Of a stretch of DNA of 50,002 nt, positions 25,332 to 34,017 are shown in pieces. The stretch is from an uncultured Myxococcaceae bacterium (GTDB taxonomy: Bacteria > Myxococcota_A > Polyangia > Polyangiales > Ga0077539), in the NCBI GenBank assembly GCA_945952225.1, contig CAMFHP010000060.1, forward strand, positions 1 to 50,002, in the 5' to 3' direction. The notes under the pieces were generated by a model. That model saw only the letters and a program-made list of their open reading frames with translations. It was not told the DNA's origin and did no database searches. A program made the position numbers and the translations under genes. Numbering within the stretch: the first letter of the stretch is position 1; every line of letters begins with the position of its first letter.

Positions 25332-26089
25332 TCACCGTTCCGCCGATCGTGAACCTGGGCCGCGACACCGCGAAGCGCAGGGCCGCCCGCGAGGCCCTCG
25401 CGCACACCCTCTGGAACCGCAACGGATCGCGGCGACTGCCCTCGGAGGCCGAGCTCGCGGCGGCGATGGGCGCGTGTGATCCGCGCGACGTGTGGTGGGT
25501 GTGCGAGATGGCCTCGCCGGGCCCGGTGTACCTGCTGCCCACGCGCGAGTGGGTGTCGTCGCTGCGCGCGCTGCTGCGCTCGCTCGGCGCGACGCGCGTG
25601 CTCGAAGTGGCGGCGGGCGATGGGTTCCTCTCGCGGTGCGTGCGCGCGGGACGGCCTCGCTACGAGGTGATCGCGAGCGACGACGGGTCGTGGGCGAAGC
25701 CCGCGCGGCGCATGAGCGCGCAGGACCGCGAGGAGTTCCGCGCGGTGGACGTTCCGGGGCTGCGTCCGGGCCGCGAGGTGGTGGTGATGCCCGCGAAGCG
25801 CGCGGTGGAGACGCACAGGCCCGACGTGGTGCTCGTGAGCTGGGCGCCGCCCGGTCCGCTCGTGGAGCAGATGATCCGCGCGAAGGTGCGCCACGTCATC
25901 GAGGTGGGCGTCGACGGCGACGTGTGCGGCGACCCCGCGCGCACGTGGAAGTACAACAAAGAACTCCTCGACGGCCCCATCGAGTCGCGGGCCTTCTGCC
26001 GCCTCGACGGGCGCGCCACGGGCGAGCGCCGCACGCGCGTCACGACCTACTACGGCCGCGCCCACGGCGAGTATTTCTGCGAGCGTTGA
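25328..26089 (+). CDS. SAM-dependent methyltransferase-like protein
   Basis: A 253-aa cytosolic protein. LGATRVLEVAAGDGFLSRCV (about residue 90) is a class I methyltransferase motif I, followed by VIASDDGSW as the expected acidic post-motif strand and VVLVSWAPP as a motif IV-like position. The N-terminal ~75 residues are charged and helical. The C-terminus has a Trp/Tyr/Lys-rich region, RTWKYNKELLDGPIESRAFC. The GTG start overlaps the stop of the membrane-protein gene, so both are made from one transcript and may modify the same surface molecule. The substrate is unknown. Confidence 0.65.
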   Translation: MITVPPIVNLGRDTAKRRAAREALAHTLWNRNGSRRLPSEAELAAAMGACDPRDVWWVCEMASPGPVYLLPTREWVSSLRALLRSLGATRVLEVAAGDGFLSRCVRAGRPRYEVIASDDGSWAKPARRMSAQDREEFRAVDVPGLRPGREVVVMPAKRAVETHRPDVVLVSWAPPGPLVEQMIRAKVRHVIEVGVDGDVCGDPARTWKYNKELLDGPIESRAFCRLDGRATGERRTRVTTYYGRAHGEYFCER

Positions 26090-26117
26090 CGAGGGATGCG
26101 GAGAGGCGCGCGGCGGA

Positions 26118-26930
26118 TCAGTAGCCGCCGGTGCCCGTGCCGCCGGAGACGATCGCGACGCTGGAGCTCGCACCGAGGCGCGTGGCGCCCGCGGCCACCA
26201 TGCGGTCGCCGTCGCCCGCCGTGCGCACGCCGCCCGAGGCCTTCACGCCGATCTCGGGGCCCACGATCTCGCGCATGAGGGCGATGTCTTCGACGGTGGC
26301 GCCGCCGCCGCTGAAGCCCGTCGAGGTCTTCACGAAGCTCGCGCCCGCGGCCTTCGAGAGCGAGCACGCGATGACCTTCTCGTCGCGCGAGAGCATCGAG
26401 GTCTCGAGAATGACCTTCACGATGTGGCCCTGCGCGGCGCCCACCACACGGGCGATGTCGTCGAGCACGAGGCCGTAATCCCTGGAGCGCAGCGCGCCGA
26501 CGTTGAGCACCATGTCGATCTCGTCGGCCCCCGCGCGGATGGCCTCGGCGGTCTCGAAGGCCTTGGCGTTCGGGGTCATCGCGCCGAGGGGGAAGCCCAC
26601 CACCGCGCACACGGCCACGGTGCTCCCGCGGAGCTGCTCGCGGACGAAGGGCACGTTCGCGGCGTTCACGCACACGGAGAAGAAGTGCCACGCGGCGGCT
26701 TCGGAGCAGAGCTTGCGAAGGTCGTCGCGCGTGGCGTCGGGCTTGAGGAGCGTGTGGTCGATGATGCGCGCGAGGTCGGGGCGCGGACGACCGCCGGCCC
26801 CCGGGGTGACGGGCGCAGCACCGCCCGAGGCGACCTTCGGGGTGACGGTGCCCTTCGCACCCTGCGGGCCGAGCTCCTGCTGAACGCGGCTCACCACGGC
26901 ATCGACGAGGCGATCGATCTCTGACGACAT
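26118..26930 (-). CDS. deoC: Deoxyribose-phosphate aldolase
   Basis: A 270-aa class I aldolase that cleaves 2-deoxyribose 5-phosphate to acetaldehyde and glyceraldehyde 3-phosphate in deoxynucleoside catabolism. Family signature [20 protein letters not shown] begins at about residue 50. The Schiff-base lysine lies in [19 protein letters not shown], and a second active-site lysine in [25 protein letters not shown] and [13 protein letters not shown] are also typical. It carries an unusual N-terminal extension of ~48 residues (a helix, then a Gly/Pro-rich linker) not needed for catalysis. The start is ATG 26930. It is a single gene here, with no deoA or deoD nearby. Confidence 0.93.
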   Translation of the reverse strand: MSSEIDRLVDAVVSRVQQELGPQGAKGTVTPKVASGGAAPVTPGAGGRPRPDLARIIDHTLLKPDATRDDLRKLCSEAAAWHFFSVCVNAANVPFVREQLRGSTVAVCAVVGFPLGAMTPNAKAFETAEAIRAGADEIDMVLNVGALRSRDYGLVLDDIARVVGAAQGHIVKVILETSMLSRDEKVIACSLSKAAGASFVKTSTGFSGGGATVEDIALMREIVGPEIGVKASGGVRTAGDGDRMVAAGATRLGASSSVAIVSGGTGTGGY

Positions 26931-26994
26931 ACGGGCGCGGACACTAACAAGCCGCGCGGCGCGCCAGCAACGCCCGTCCGAACACGCTACGGGC

Positions 26995-27024
26995 TTTCGC
27001 GGAGGGTTTTGTTTCCCCTATGAT
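26995..27024 (+). promoter_or_regulatory. Possible promoter of the envelope-protein gene at 27076
   Basis: TATGAT (27019-27024) is a good housekeeping -10 in a locally AT-rich patch of this very GC-rich genome. The best -35 at 18-bp spacing is the weak TTTCGC (26995-27000). It would give a leader of roughly 45 nt before ATG 27076. Confidence 0.3.
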
Positions 27025-27075
27025 GGCCGCCGCACCGCCGCGGAGCGCCTCCGCGGGCGGCGGTCCCAATCACCG

Positions 27076-28224
27076 ATGGAGCGCTCTTCGATGTCGTCTC
27101 GCCCTGTTCGCCTGGGAGTCAGCCTCACGCTCGGCCTGATGCTCATGGGAGGCTCCGCGTGGGCCCAGCAGATCAACCGCGGCGCGATGCAGGTCGTGGG
27201 TCTGCGCGCGCCCGACGGCGACGCCGACGCGGCCAACGCCCTCACCACGGGCATGCGCGAAGCCGCGCGCGCGGCGGGCTACGAGGTCAGCGACGCGACC
27301 CCGGGCTTCGACCAGGAGTTCGCGATGGTGGGCTGCACCTCGACGAGCCCCGAGTGCCTCTCGCAGATCGCGGGAGACATCCACGCGACGAAGTACATCT
27401 ACGGCTCGGTCACCCGCGTGGGCCGCGGTCGCAACGCGCAGCTCTCCATCGAAGTGAGCCTCTGGGATGAAGCCACGCACCGCGAGGTGCACCGCGAGGC
27501 CACCACCGTGCCCGTGGCCCAGGCGCGCCCCGACGTGCTCCGCACCACCGCGCAGCAGCTCTTCGTGGCCATCGGCAACCGCGACATGCAGGCGCAGCAG
27601 GAGGTGCTCCGCACGCAGGCCGAAGAGGCCGCCCGTCGCGCGCAGCAGGAGGAGGCCGCCCGTCGCGCGCAGCAGGCGCAGCAGCAGCTCCAGCAGGCGC
27701 AGCAGCAGCTCCAGCGTCGCACCGCCGTGCAGCGCTCGCACGTGCTCCGGTACGTGGGCCTCGGCGTGCTGGGGCTCGGTGTGGTCTCGGGCGTGGTGGG
27801 TGTGATCCAGCTCGTGCGCTCGAACAGCCAGGCGCAGGACGCGCTCAACGGCAACGGCGACCAGGGCGCCGCGTGGGCCCGCTACGACAACGAGATCAAC
27901 CCCTCGCGCTCGCTGTCGGTCTCCGACGTGTGCTCGCGCGCGGCCACCGACGCGGCCAACAACCCCGACGCGGCGCTCGCGAACAACCTCTGCGACTCGA
28001 ACAGCACGGCCCGCACGATGGCCTACGCGTTCGGCATCGGCGGCGCGGTGATCGCGGGCGTGGGCGCGGCCCTCATCGTGATCGACACCATGAACTCGGG
28101 CGGCGCCCAGAGCGACGCGGCGCCGACGCCCGCGCAGCAGGCGCAGCAGCGCCGCACGCAGCTCCGGCTGAACCCGGTGATCGGCTCGACCTACAACGGC
28201 CTGAACCTCGGGCTCACGTTCTGA
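27076..28224 (+). CDS. Exported envelope protein with coiled coil and membrane segments
   Basis: A 382-aa protein of a type common in myxobacteria but of unknown function. A signal peptide (LGVSLTLGLMLMGGSAWAQ) is followed by a compact periplasmic domain (to about residue 175) with VGCTSTSPECLSQIAGDIHA and KYIYGSVTRVGRG, resembling TolB-N/FlgO-like domains. A Gln/Ala-rich coiled coil (residues ~175-215) follows. Then come two hydrophobic segments, LRYVGLGVLGLGVVSGVVGV and MAYAFGIGGAVIAGVGAALI, separated by a cysteine-containing loop. The coiled coil is encoded by short CAGCAG-rich repeats. ATG 27091 is an alternative start. The next gene begins 4 bp after its stop. Confidence 0.7.
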   Translation: MERSSMSSRPVRLGVSLTLGLMLMGGSAWAQQINRGAMQVVGLRAPDGDADAANALTTGMREAARAAGYEVSDATPGFDQEFAMVGCTSTSPECLSQIAGDIHATKYIYGSVTRVGRGRNAQLSIEVSLWDEATHREVHREATTVPVAQARPDVLRTTAQQLFVAIGNRDMQAQQEVLRTQAEEAARRAQQEEAARRAQQAQQQLQQAQQQLQRRTAVQRSHVLRYVGLGVLGLGVVSGVVGVIQLVRSNSQAQDALNGNGDQGAAWARYDNEINPSRSLSVSDVCSRAATDAANNPDAALANNLCDSNSTARTMAYAFGIGGAVIAGVGAALIVIDTMNSGGAQSDAAPTPAQQAQQRRTQLRLNPVIGSTYNGLNLGLTF

Positions 28225-28228
28225 CCTC

Positions 28229-29392
28229 ATGCGCGTGATCGCTGGCCAGTGGGGTGCGCGTCGGCTGCTCGGGCCGCCGCGGGGGGCCGAGACGCGGCCG
28301 ACGACCGACCGCGTGCGCGAGGCCGTCTTCAACGTGCTTTCGGCGCGGGTGGAGGGGGCGCGCGTGCTCGACCTCTTCGCGGGCACCGGCGCCCTCGGCA
28401 TCGAGGCGCTGTCGCGCGGCGCGCGGCACGTGACCTTCGTCGAGAGCGACCGCGGGCTCTGCCAGACCATCGAGACGAACCTCGAGAACCTGGAGTGCCC
28501 CGCCGAGCAGTTCACCCTCTTCAAGCGCGACGTTCGACGCTCGGCGAAGCTGCTCACCGGGCCCTTCGACCTGGTGTTCGTCGATCCGCCGTATGGGCAT
28601 CTGCTGGAGCGCGAGGCCCTCGCCACGCTGTGCTCCGCGGGGCTCCTGGCGCCGGGTGCGACGGTGGTGGTCGAGCACGCGTCGCGCGAAGAGGTCACGC
28701 TCCCCGCCGCGGCCGCGAAGGTGCTCGGCGCGCCCGACACGCGGAACTACGGCGACACGTCGGTGAGCTTCTACACCGCCTCCGTGGCCCCGCGCCCCGA
28801 GGGATCGCCCCCCAACGGATCGCCCTCGATGCCCCCGTCGATTCCGCCCTCGATGCCGCCGTCGATCCCGCCCGTGCAGGGGCTCCCCGCGGACCTTCGC
28901 GCGCGCCGCGTGGCGGTGTACGCGGGGTCCTTCGATCCGCCGACCAACGGGCACATCGACATCATCCGTCGGGCGGCGTCGCTCTTCGACACGCTCATCG
29001 TCGCGGTGGCGCGCAACCCCCGCAAGAGCTCGGTGTTCACCGTCGACGAGCGCGTGGCCCTGCTGCGCGAGGTCGTGGGCGATGACCCCCGCGTCGAGGT
29101 CGACGTGATCGAGGGGCTGCTCGTCGACTATGCGAAGCTCCGCGGCGCGTCGGCGCTCATCCGCGGGATGCGCGCGGTCGCGGACTTCGACTTCGAGTTC
29201 CAGATGGCGTGCATGAACCATCACCTCGCGTCGCAGGTCGAGACGGTCTTCCTCATGACCGCGCAGGAGTACCTCTTCGTGAGCTCCTCCCTCGTGAAGG
29301 AGGTGGCCTCCTTCGGCGGCGACGTGACCCCCTTCGTGCCCGCCCCGGTGCTCCCCCGCCTGCTCGAACGTCTCGGCGATCGCCGCGCGTGA
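28229..29392 (+). CDS. Fused RsmD 16S rRNA methyltransferase and CoaD phosphopantetheine adenylyltransferase
   Basis: A 387-aa two-domain protein. Residues 1-~185 are RsmD, which methylates guanine 966 of 16S rRNA: MRVIAGQWGARRL, TTDRVREAVFNVL, the SAM-binding VLDLFAGTGALGIEAL and catalytic VDPPYGH. Residues ~229-387 are CoaD, which makes dephospho-CoA from phosphopantetheine and ATP: VYAGSFDPPTNGHIDII, VARNPRKSSVF, ALIRGMRAVADFDFE and the C-terminal YLFVSSSLVKEVA. Both parts look complete. They are joined by a ~40-residue Pro/Ser linker with SMPPSIPP repeated twice (24-bp DNA repeat). The two genes are commonly adjacent in bacteria; here no stop codon separates them. Confidence 0.93.
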   Translation: MRVIAGQWGARRLLGPPRGAETRPTTDRVREAVFNVLSARVEGARVLDLFAGTGALGIEALSRGARHVTFVESDRGLCQTIETNLENLECPAEQFTLFKRDVRRSAKLLTGPFDLVFVDPPYGHLLEREALATLCSAGLLAPGATVVVEHASREEVTLPAAAAKVLGAPDTRNYGDTSVSFYTASVAPRPEGSPPNGSPSMPPSIPPSMPPSIPPVQGLPADLRARRVAVYAGSFDPPTNGHIDIIRRAASLFDTLIVAVARNPRKSSVFTVDERVALLREVVGDDPRVEVDVIEGLLVDYAKLRGASALIRGMRAVADFDFEFQMACMNHHLASQVETVFLMTAQEYLFVSSSLVKEVASFGGDVTPFVPAPVLPRLLERLGDRRA

Positions 29393-29427
29393 CCGCGAAC
29401 AAAAAGCGAAATCTTCGCGACGTGTTT

Positions 29428-29435
29428 TATAGTGT
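29428..29435 (+). promoter_or_regulatory. Possible -10 box giving a leaderless transcript of the TPR gene
   Basis: TATAGTGT spans 29428-29435, ending 7 nt before ATG 29443 in a short AT-rich patch between the rsmD-coaD stop and this start. Reading it as TAGTGT (29430-29435) puts the expected start of transcription at or next to the ATG. No good -35 and no ribosome-binding site are visible. Confidence 0.35.
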
Positions 29436-29442
29436 CCGCACC

Positions 29443-30258
29443 ATGGTCCTGCCTCGCGTGGCTTTGTTCGCGTTCGCGTTCGCGCTCGGGGTGCTGGGGG
29501 CACCCTCGGTGGCCTCGGCGCAGCCCCCGGCCTCTCCCAACGACCAGATCGCGCGGGAGCACTTCATCCGCGGTCGCGATGCGTTCTCGCAGGGTGATTT
29601 CGCCACCGCGGCCCGCGAGTTCGACCAGGCCTACCAGCTCTCGCGTCGCCCGCAGCTCCTCTACAACCTCGGCACTGCGTACGAGCGCCTCCACAACTGG
29701 AACGAGGCCAACGTCGCCCTCCGTCGCTACCTCGATCAGGTGCCCGCCGCGCCCGACCGCGCCGAGGTCGAAGCGCGCCTTCGCATCATCGAGGTCGAGC
29801 TCCAGAACCAGGCCGCGGCCCTCGCGGCGCAGCAGCAGGCGCAGAGCACCCGCACGCGCGTCGTCGTCGTCGAGCGGCCCGTGATCGTGCAGGCCGAGCC
29901 CGCGCGTCCGTGGCGCGTGGCGGCCTTCGTGGGCGCGGGGCTCACCGCCGTCGCGGGCGGGGCCACCATCGCCATCGGGCTCCTCGCCGACCGTCGCTAC
30001 AACGACCTCGCGCGCGGCTGCGGTCAGACCACCCGCGGATGTGACCCCGACGACATCGACGACATGTCGCTCCGCGCGTCGCTCGTGAACGCGGGGCTCG
30101 TGGCCACCTCGGTCTTCGCCGCGGCCACCATCACGGCCTTCGTGCTCGACCTCACGCGCCCGCGCCGCGCGCCCGCCGCGCAGCCCTCCACCACCCCGTC
30201 GCTCTCCTTCGCGCCCGCGCAGGGCGGCGGAATGCTCCTGCTCGGAGGCTCGCTGTGA
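29443..30258 (+). CDS. Exported TPR-repeat protein
   Basis: A 271-aa exported protein. Residues 1-~26 form a signal peptide (VALFAFAFALGVLGAPSVASA). Two or three tetratricopeptide-like repeats follow: REHFIRGRDAFSQGDFATAA, FDQAYQLSRRPQLLYNLGTA and YERLHNWNEANVALRRYL. The C-terminal half has a Gln-rich coiled coil, a basic linker and two hydrophobic segments, WRVAAFVGAGLTAVAGGATI and ASLVNAGLVATSVFAAATI, around a Cys/Asp-rich loop. The layout parallels the protein at 27076-28224. Such proteins are abundant in myxobacteria; the function is unknown. It overlaps the next lipoprotein gene by GTGA. Confidence 0.75.
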   Translation: MVLPRVALFAFAFALGVLGAPSVASAQPPASPNDQIAREHFIRGRDAFSQGDFATAAREFDQAYQLSRRPQLLYNLGTAYERLHNWNEANVALRRYLDQVPAAPDRAEVEARLRIIEVELQNQAAALAAQQQAQSTRTRVVVVERPVIVQAEPARPWRVAAFVGAGLTAVAGGATIAIGLLADRRYNDLARGCGQTTRGCDPDDIDDMSLRASLVNAGLVATSVFAAATITAFVLDLTRPRRAPAAQPSTTPSLSFAPAQGGGMLLLGGSL

Positions 30259-31460
30259 CCCGCGCGCCCGCGTTGATCTTCGCGTGCGCTGCGATCCTCG
30301 CCGCGTGCAGCTACGACCTCGACGTGCTCAAGGGACGTCGCACCGACGGCGGCGCCGACGTGGTCGATGCCTCCGTCGATCGCGTCGTGCCCGATGTGTC
30401 CGTCGACGTGCGCCCCGACGTGCCCGTCGACATGGGCCCCGCCGACGCGGGCGTGCGCGACGCCTCCATGGGCGCGTGCGCGCTGCCCGGCGTGACGACC
30501 CTTCCGCCCACGGCCAACCACGTGAGCGTGATCGAGGGCACCACCGTCGACGCGGGAACCCCCGCGCTCTCGCTCGAAAACTGTCCCCAGCGCCAGATCA
30601 GCTCCTTCGGCCCGTCGCGGATCTTCCGCTACCAGATGCAGGCCGGCACGCGCCTCTTCGCGTCGACGAACACGGGGCTCTGCGGCTCCAACGACACGAT
30701 CCTCTCGGCCTTTCTCTCGTGCGACACGGGCGCGCGTCCGCTGGCCTGCAACGACGACGACAGCCGCGATCTCTGCGCGTCGTGCGTGAGCGCCATGCGC
30801 ACGCCTGCGGGGGGCTGCGGCGAGATCCTCTCGACGATCTCCGTCGACAACCTGGTGCCCGGTGACGTCGTGTACCTCATGGTGAGCGCGTACTCGGCGG
30901 GTATGACGGCGCCCTTCCGACTCACGGTCGCCGAGAACGGCGTCGAGCTCCCCGCGCTCACGGCCGTCGACGGCGGACTCGGCGTGTCACCGCAGTGCGC
31001 GTGCCCCACGATGGCAGGCACGGCGACGCCCACCACGGTGACCTTCCCGATGCAGGGAGACACCAACCAGCTCGCGCTCTCCAACCGCCTCATCCTCGGG
31101 TCGCGCATGGTGCCGCAGCGCGTGTACGGCGTCTCCGCGCGCCTCGCGCTCTCGCAGCTCTCGGTGAGCACCGCGGGCGGATGCCAGATCGCCGGCATGA
31201 CCACCACGGGCGCGATCGACCTCTCCATCGGTCCGACCGTCGTGGCGACCATTCCGATCAACGCGGCGACCGCGCGGCCCGGGTTCATCACCGTGCCCTA
31301 CAACCCCGTGGCGCTGAGCTTCGGGTCGGGCAGCACGCTGACGCAGTTTCAGTACACCGTGCGCTCGACCACGCCGGGCGTGCCCGCCACCTGCTTCGAC
31401 GTGGCCTTCAACCTCGGCGGGTCGAACTCGGTGACCCTCTACGGCAACGCCGCGCTCTGA
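30255..31460 (+). CDS. Secreted lipoprotein with Asp/Val-rich linker
   Basis: A 401-aa predicted lipoprotein. The signal peptide ends in a lipobox, ILAAC, with the lipid-bearing Cys at about residue 18. A tether rich in Asp, Val and Pro follows (DASVDRVVPDVSVDVRPDVP), a linker style typical of myxobacterial surface lipoproteins. The rest looks beta-rich, with cysteines likely paired in disulfides (STNTGLCGSNDTILSAFLSC and CNDDDSRDLCASCVSAM), and resembles pre-peptidase C-terminal-like domains. No enzyme motif is seen. The GTG start overlaps the TPR gene's stop, so the two probably work together at the cell surface. Confidence 0.7.
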   Translation: MTRAPALIFACAAILAACSYDLDVLKGRRTDGGADVVDASVDRVVPDVSVDVRPDVPVDMGPADAGVRDASMGACALPGVTTLPPTANHVSVIEGTTVDAGTPALSLENCPQRQISSFGPSRIFRYQMQAGTRLFASTNTGLCGSNDTILSAFLSCDTGARPLACNDDDSRDLCASCVSAMRTPAGGCGEILSTISVDNLVPGDVVYLMVSAYSAGMTAPFRLTVAENGVELPALTAVDGGLGVSPQCACPTMAGTATPTTVTFPMQGDTNQLALSNRLILGSRMVPQRVYGVSARLALSQLSVSTAGGCQIAGMTTTGAIDLSIGPTVVATIPINAATARPGFITVPYNPVALSFGSGSTLTQFQYTVRSTTPGVPATCFDVAFNLGGSNSVTLYGNAAL

Positions 31461-31490
31461 CCCGCGCCGCGCCCCTCGCGCAGCAGTTTG

Positions 31491-31519
31491 TTGCAGGCAC
31501 GCGGTGCGGACGCGATAGC
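31491..31519 (+). promoter_or_regulatory. Probable glgA promoter
   Basis: TTGCAG (31491-31496), a 17-nt spacer and GATAGC (31514-31519). The overlapping TAGCGT (31516-31521) fits the TANNNT form used before other genes in the window. The start codon GTG 31534 lies 12-14 nt beyond, leaving a very short or absent leader. Confidence 0.45.
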
Positions 31520-31533
31520 GTCGCCCGAGCACC

Positions 31534-32994
31534 GTGAACCTCCTCTTCGTCAGCTCCGAAGTCGCTCCCTTCGCCAAGACCGGTGGCCTCGGCGACGTGT
31601 GCGCCGCGCTCCCTCGTGCCCTCCGCGCGCTCGGCCACGACGTGCGGATCGTCGTGCCGATGTACCCCCGCGTGCGCGCGCCGGGGCGCACCTTCGAGCT
31701 GCTCTTTCAAGACATCACCGTGGCCCTCGGCGCGCGTCGGGTGACCTTCTCGATCTACACCGCGACGCTGCCCGACAGCGACGTGCCCGTGTACTTCGTG
31801 CGGTGCCCGGCCCTCTACGACCGCCCGTCGATCTACACGCAGGACGCCGACGAGCACCTGCGCTTCATCACCCTCGCGTGGGCCGCGCTCAAGACCTGTC
31901 AGCACCTCGCGTGGTCGCCCGACGTGGTGCACGCGAACGACTGGCAGACCGCGCTGCTGCCCCTGATGCTCAAGACCCTCTTCGCGTGGGATCGGCTCTT
32001 CGCCCGCACGCGCTCGGTGCTCACGATCCACAACATCGGGCACCAGGGAACGTTCAGCGCGCAGCACCTCTTCGACACGGGCCTCGGCGAGGTGGCGCAT
32101 CACTTTCATCAAGACCAGCTCCGCGAGGGGAGGATCAACTTCCTCCTCACGGGGATCCTCTACGCCGACGCGATCACCACGGTGTCGCCCACGTACGCCC
32201 GCGAGATCTGCACGCCCGCGCACGGCGTCGGGCTCGATCCGTTCCTGCGCATGCGGGGTCGCGCAGTGATGGGCATTCTCAACGGCATCGACGACCGCGA
32301 GTGGAACCCCGCCGTCGACCCGCGCCTCCCGCACACCTTCAGCGCCGACGACCTCGCGGGCAAGGAGCTCGACAAGCAGGCGCTCACCCAGCGCATGGGC
32401 CTCCCCTACGACCCACGCGTGCCCGTCGTGGGACTCGTCTCGCGCCTCGCGTGGCAGAAGGGGCTCGACCTCTGCTTCGACGTGCTCCCGCGCGCGCTTG
32501 GACGCCGTCCGTTTCAGCTCGCGGTGCTGGGCACGGGCGAGCCGAAGTACGAAGACTTCTTCCGCCATCTCGCGAACCGTCATCCGCGCCGCGTGGCCTA
32601 CCACAAGGGCTTCAGCGAAGACCTCGCGCACCTCATCGAGGCGGGCAGCGACGTGTTCCTCATGCCCTCGCGCTACGAGCCCTGCGGGCTCAACCAGATG
32701 TACTCCCTCGCGTACGGCACGCCCCCCATCGTGCACCGCACCGGCGGCCTCGCCGACACCGTGCGCACGTGGAACCCCAAGGCCCGCACGGGCAACGGCT
32801 TCGTCTTCGACCACTTCAACGAATCGGGACTCGCATGGGCGCTGCACTACGCCCTCGACCAGTGGGGCGACGGTCACGGCGAGTCTCGCGCGTCGTGGCG
32901 CGCGCTTCAGCAGAACGGCATGCGCGAGCCCTTCGGGTGGCAGCACCGCGTCGGTGACTACGTCGCGGTCTACCGATCGCTGCGCGGCGACTGA
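31534..32994 (+). CDS. glgA: Glycogen synthase (ADP-glucose type)
   Basis: A 486-aa GT5 glycosyltransferase that extends alpha-1,4-glucan chains from ADP-glucose. The N-terminal signature FVSSEVAPFAKTGGLGDVCA contains the KTGGL motif that binds the sugar nucleotide. Also visible are VVHANDWQTALLPL, TIHNIGHQGTFS, ILNGIDDREWNPAVD, and the C-terminal FLMPSRYEPCGLNQMYSLAY with GTPPIVHRTGGLADTV. Length is standard. The start codon is GTG at 31534, with a promoter-like sequence just upstream. No other glycogen genes are next to it. It converges on the MBL hydrolase with a 1-bp gap. Confidence 0.95.
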   Translation: MNLLFVSSEVAPFAKTGGLGDVCAALPRALRALGHDVRIVVPMYPRVRAPGRTFELLFQDITVALGARRVTFSIYTATLPDSDVPVYFVRCPALYDRPSIYTQDADEHLRFITLAWAALKTCQHLAWSPDVVHANDWQTALLPLMLKTLFAWDRLFARTRSVLTIHNIGHQGTFSAQHLFDTGLGEVAHHFHQDQLREGRINFLLTGILYADAITTVSPTYAREICTPAHGVGLDPFLRMRGRAVMGILNGIDDREWNPAVDPRLPHTFSADDLAGKELDKQALTQRMGLPYDPRVPVVGLVSRLAWQKGLDLCFDVLPRALGRRPFQLAVLGTGEPKYEDFFRHLANRHPRRVAYHKGFSEDLAHLIEAGSDVFLMPSRYEPCGLNQMYSLAYGTPPIVHRTGGLADTVRTWNPKARTGNGFVFDHFNESGLAWALHYALDQWGDGHGESRASWRALQQNGMREPFGWQHRVGDYVAVYRSLRGD

Positions 32995-32995
32995 G

Positions 32996-33928
32996 CTACG
33001 CGCCGCGGAGCTTCGAAGCGGACCAGGCGAGGCCCTGCGCGTTGAGGTCGGTGTCGAACGCGAGGAGCGCGCGGTCGTCGGCGTCGAGCGAGAGCCCCGC
33101 GTCGACGGCGGCCTGCTCCATCGCGGCGGTGAGCTCTCCGCGGAGCCACGCCTCGGCCTCCGAGGGCGCGCGCTGCGCGGCGGCGTGCATCAGCGACTCG
33201 GAGCGGTCGATCCAGGTGGTGAGCTGCGCGGCGATCACGTCGAGGTCGGTGAAGGCTCCGAAGTGCGTGAGGCACGCGCGGGTCATGCCGAGGGTGCGCA
33301 CGCGCTCGATGCTGCGACGCGCTTCGGCCGCGTCGAAATCCGTGGGGCTCGTCGAGGGGAACGCGAAGCGCCCCGCGCGCTGGAGCCGCGGGTATGCGAG
33401 GCCGAAGGTGTCGCCCGTGAACACCGCCGAGGCCGCGGGGTCGACGACCACGAAGTGATGGTTCGCGTGGCCGCGCGTGTGGATCACCTGGAGCTGCGCA
33501 TCGCCGAAGGGCACGGTGGCGCCGTCGTCGAGGGCCACGACGCGCGCGGCGTCGATGGGGGCGAGGGTGCCGTAGAGGGCGTCGAAGCGCTCGGCGCCGT
33601 AGACCGCGCGGGCGCTGGCCACGAGCTTCGAAGGGTCGATGAGGTGACGGGCCGCGCGCGGATGGGCCAGCACCGTCGCGTTCGGGAGCGCGGAGAGCAG
33701 CGCCGACGCGCCGCCCGCGTGGTCGAGGTGCACGTGCGTGACGATCACGTAGCGCACGGCCTCGGGGGCCACACCGTGCGCGGTGAGGGCCGCGAGGAGC
33801 GCGTCGCGGTTCTTCGCCGTGCCGGTTTCGAGGAAGGCCGCCTCGCCGTGCTGCACCCGGAGGTACGAGGCGGCGAGCTGGGGCTGCACGTAGTCGCAAT
33901 CGAGCGTCGCGAGGAGGGGCTCTGCCAT
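32996..33928 (-). CDS. MBL-fold metallo-hydrolase
   Basis: A 310-aa metallo-beta-lactamase-fold hydrolase. The metal site is seen as THVHLDHAGG (HxHxDH), the third-ligand histidine in HTRGHANHHFVVVD, and the Asp of VFTGDTFGLAYP. The C-terminal ~110 residues form a helical region (CLTHFGAFTDLDVIAAQLTT, LMHAAAQRAPSEAEAWLRGE) like that of the MBL hydrolases annotated next to flavodoxin-type or glyoxalase-like proteins. The substrate cannot be told from sequence. It is transcribed away from the histidine kinase at 34018, sharing a ~90-bp spacer. Confidence 0.85.
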   Translation of the reverse strand: MAEPLLATLDCDYVQPQLAASYLRVQHGEAAFLETGTAKNRDALLAALTAHGVAPEAVRYVIVTHVHLDHAGGASALLSALPNATVLAHPRAARHLIDPSKLVASARAVYGAERFDALYGTLAPIDAARVVALDDGATVPFGDAQLQVIHTRGHANHHFVVVDPAASAVFTGDTFGLAYPRLQRAGRFAFPSTSPTDFDAAEARRSIERVRTLGMTRACLTHFGAFTDLDVIAAQLTTWIDRSESLMHAAAQRAPSEAEAWLRGELTAAMEQAAVDAGLSLDADDRALLAFDTDLNAQGLAWSASKLRGA

Positions 33929-33974
33929 GGTGCGCGGAGTGTAGAGACCTCCGGGCGCGCGGTGCGGCGTGAAA

Positions 33975-34004
33975 TTGGGCGCGCGCGCGGGCGCACGGTA
34001 CCGT
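33975..34004 (+). promoter_or_regulatory. Possible promoter of the histidine kinase pair
   Basis: TTGGGC (33975-33980), 17 nt and GTACCG (33998-34003); TACCGT (33999-34004) fits TANNNT. ATG 34018 follows 13 nt later, so the leader would be only a few bases. Confidence 0.35.
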
Positions 34005-34017
34005 CGCGTCCCCCACG

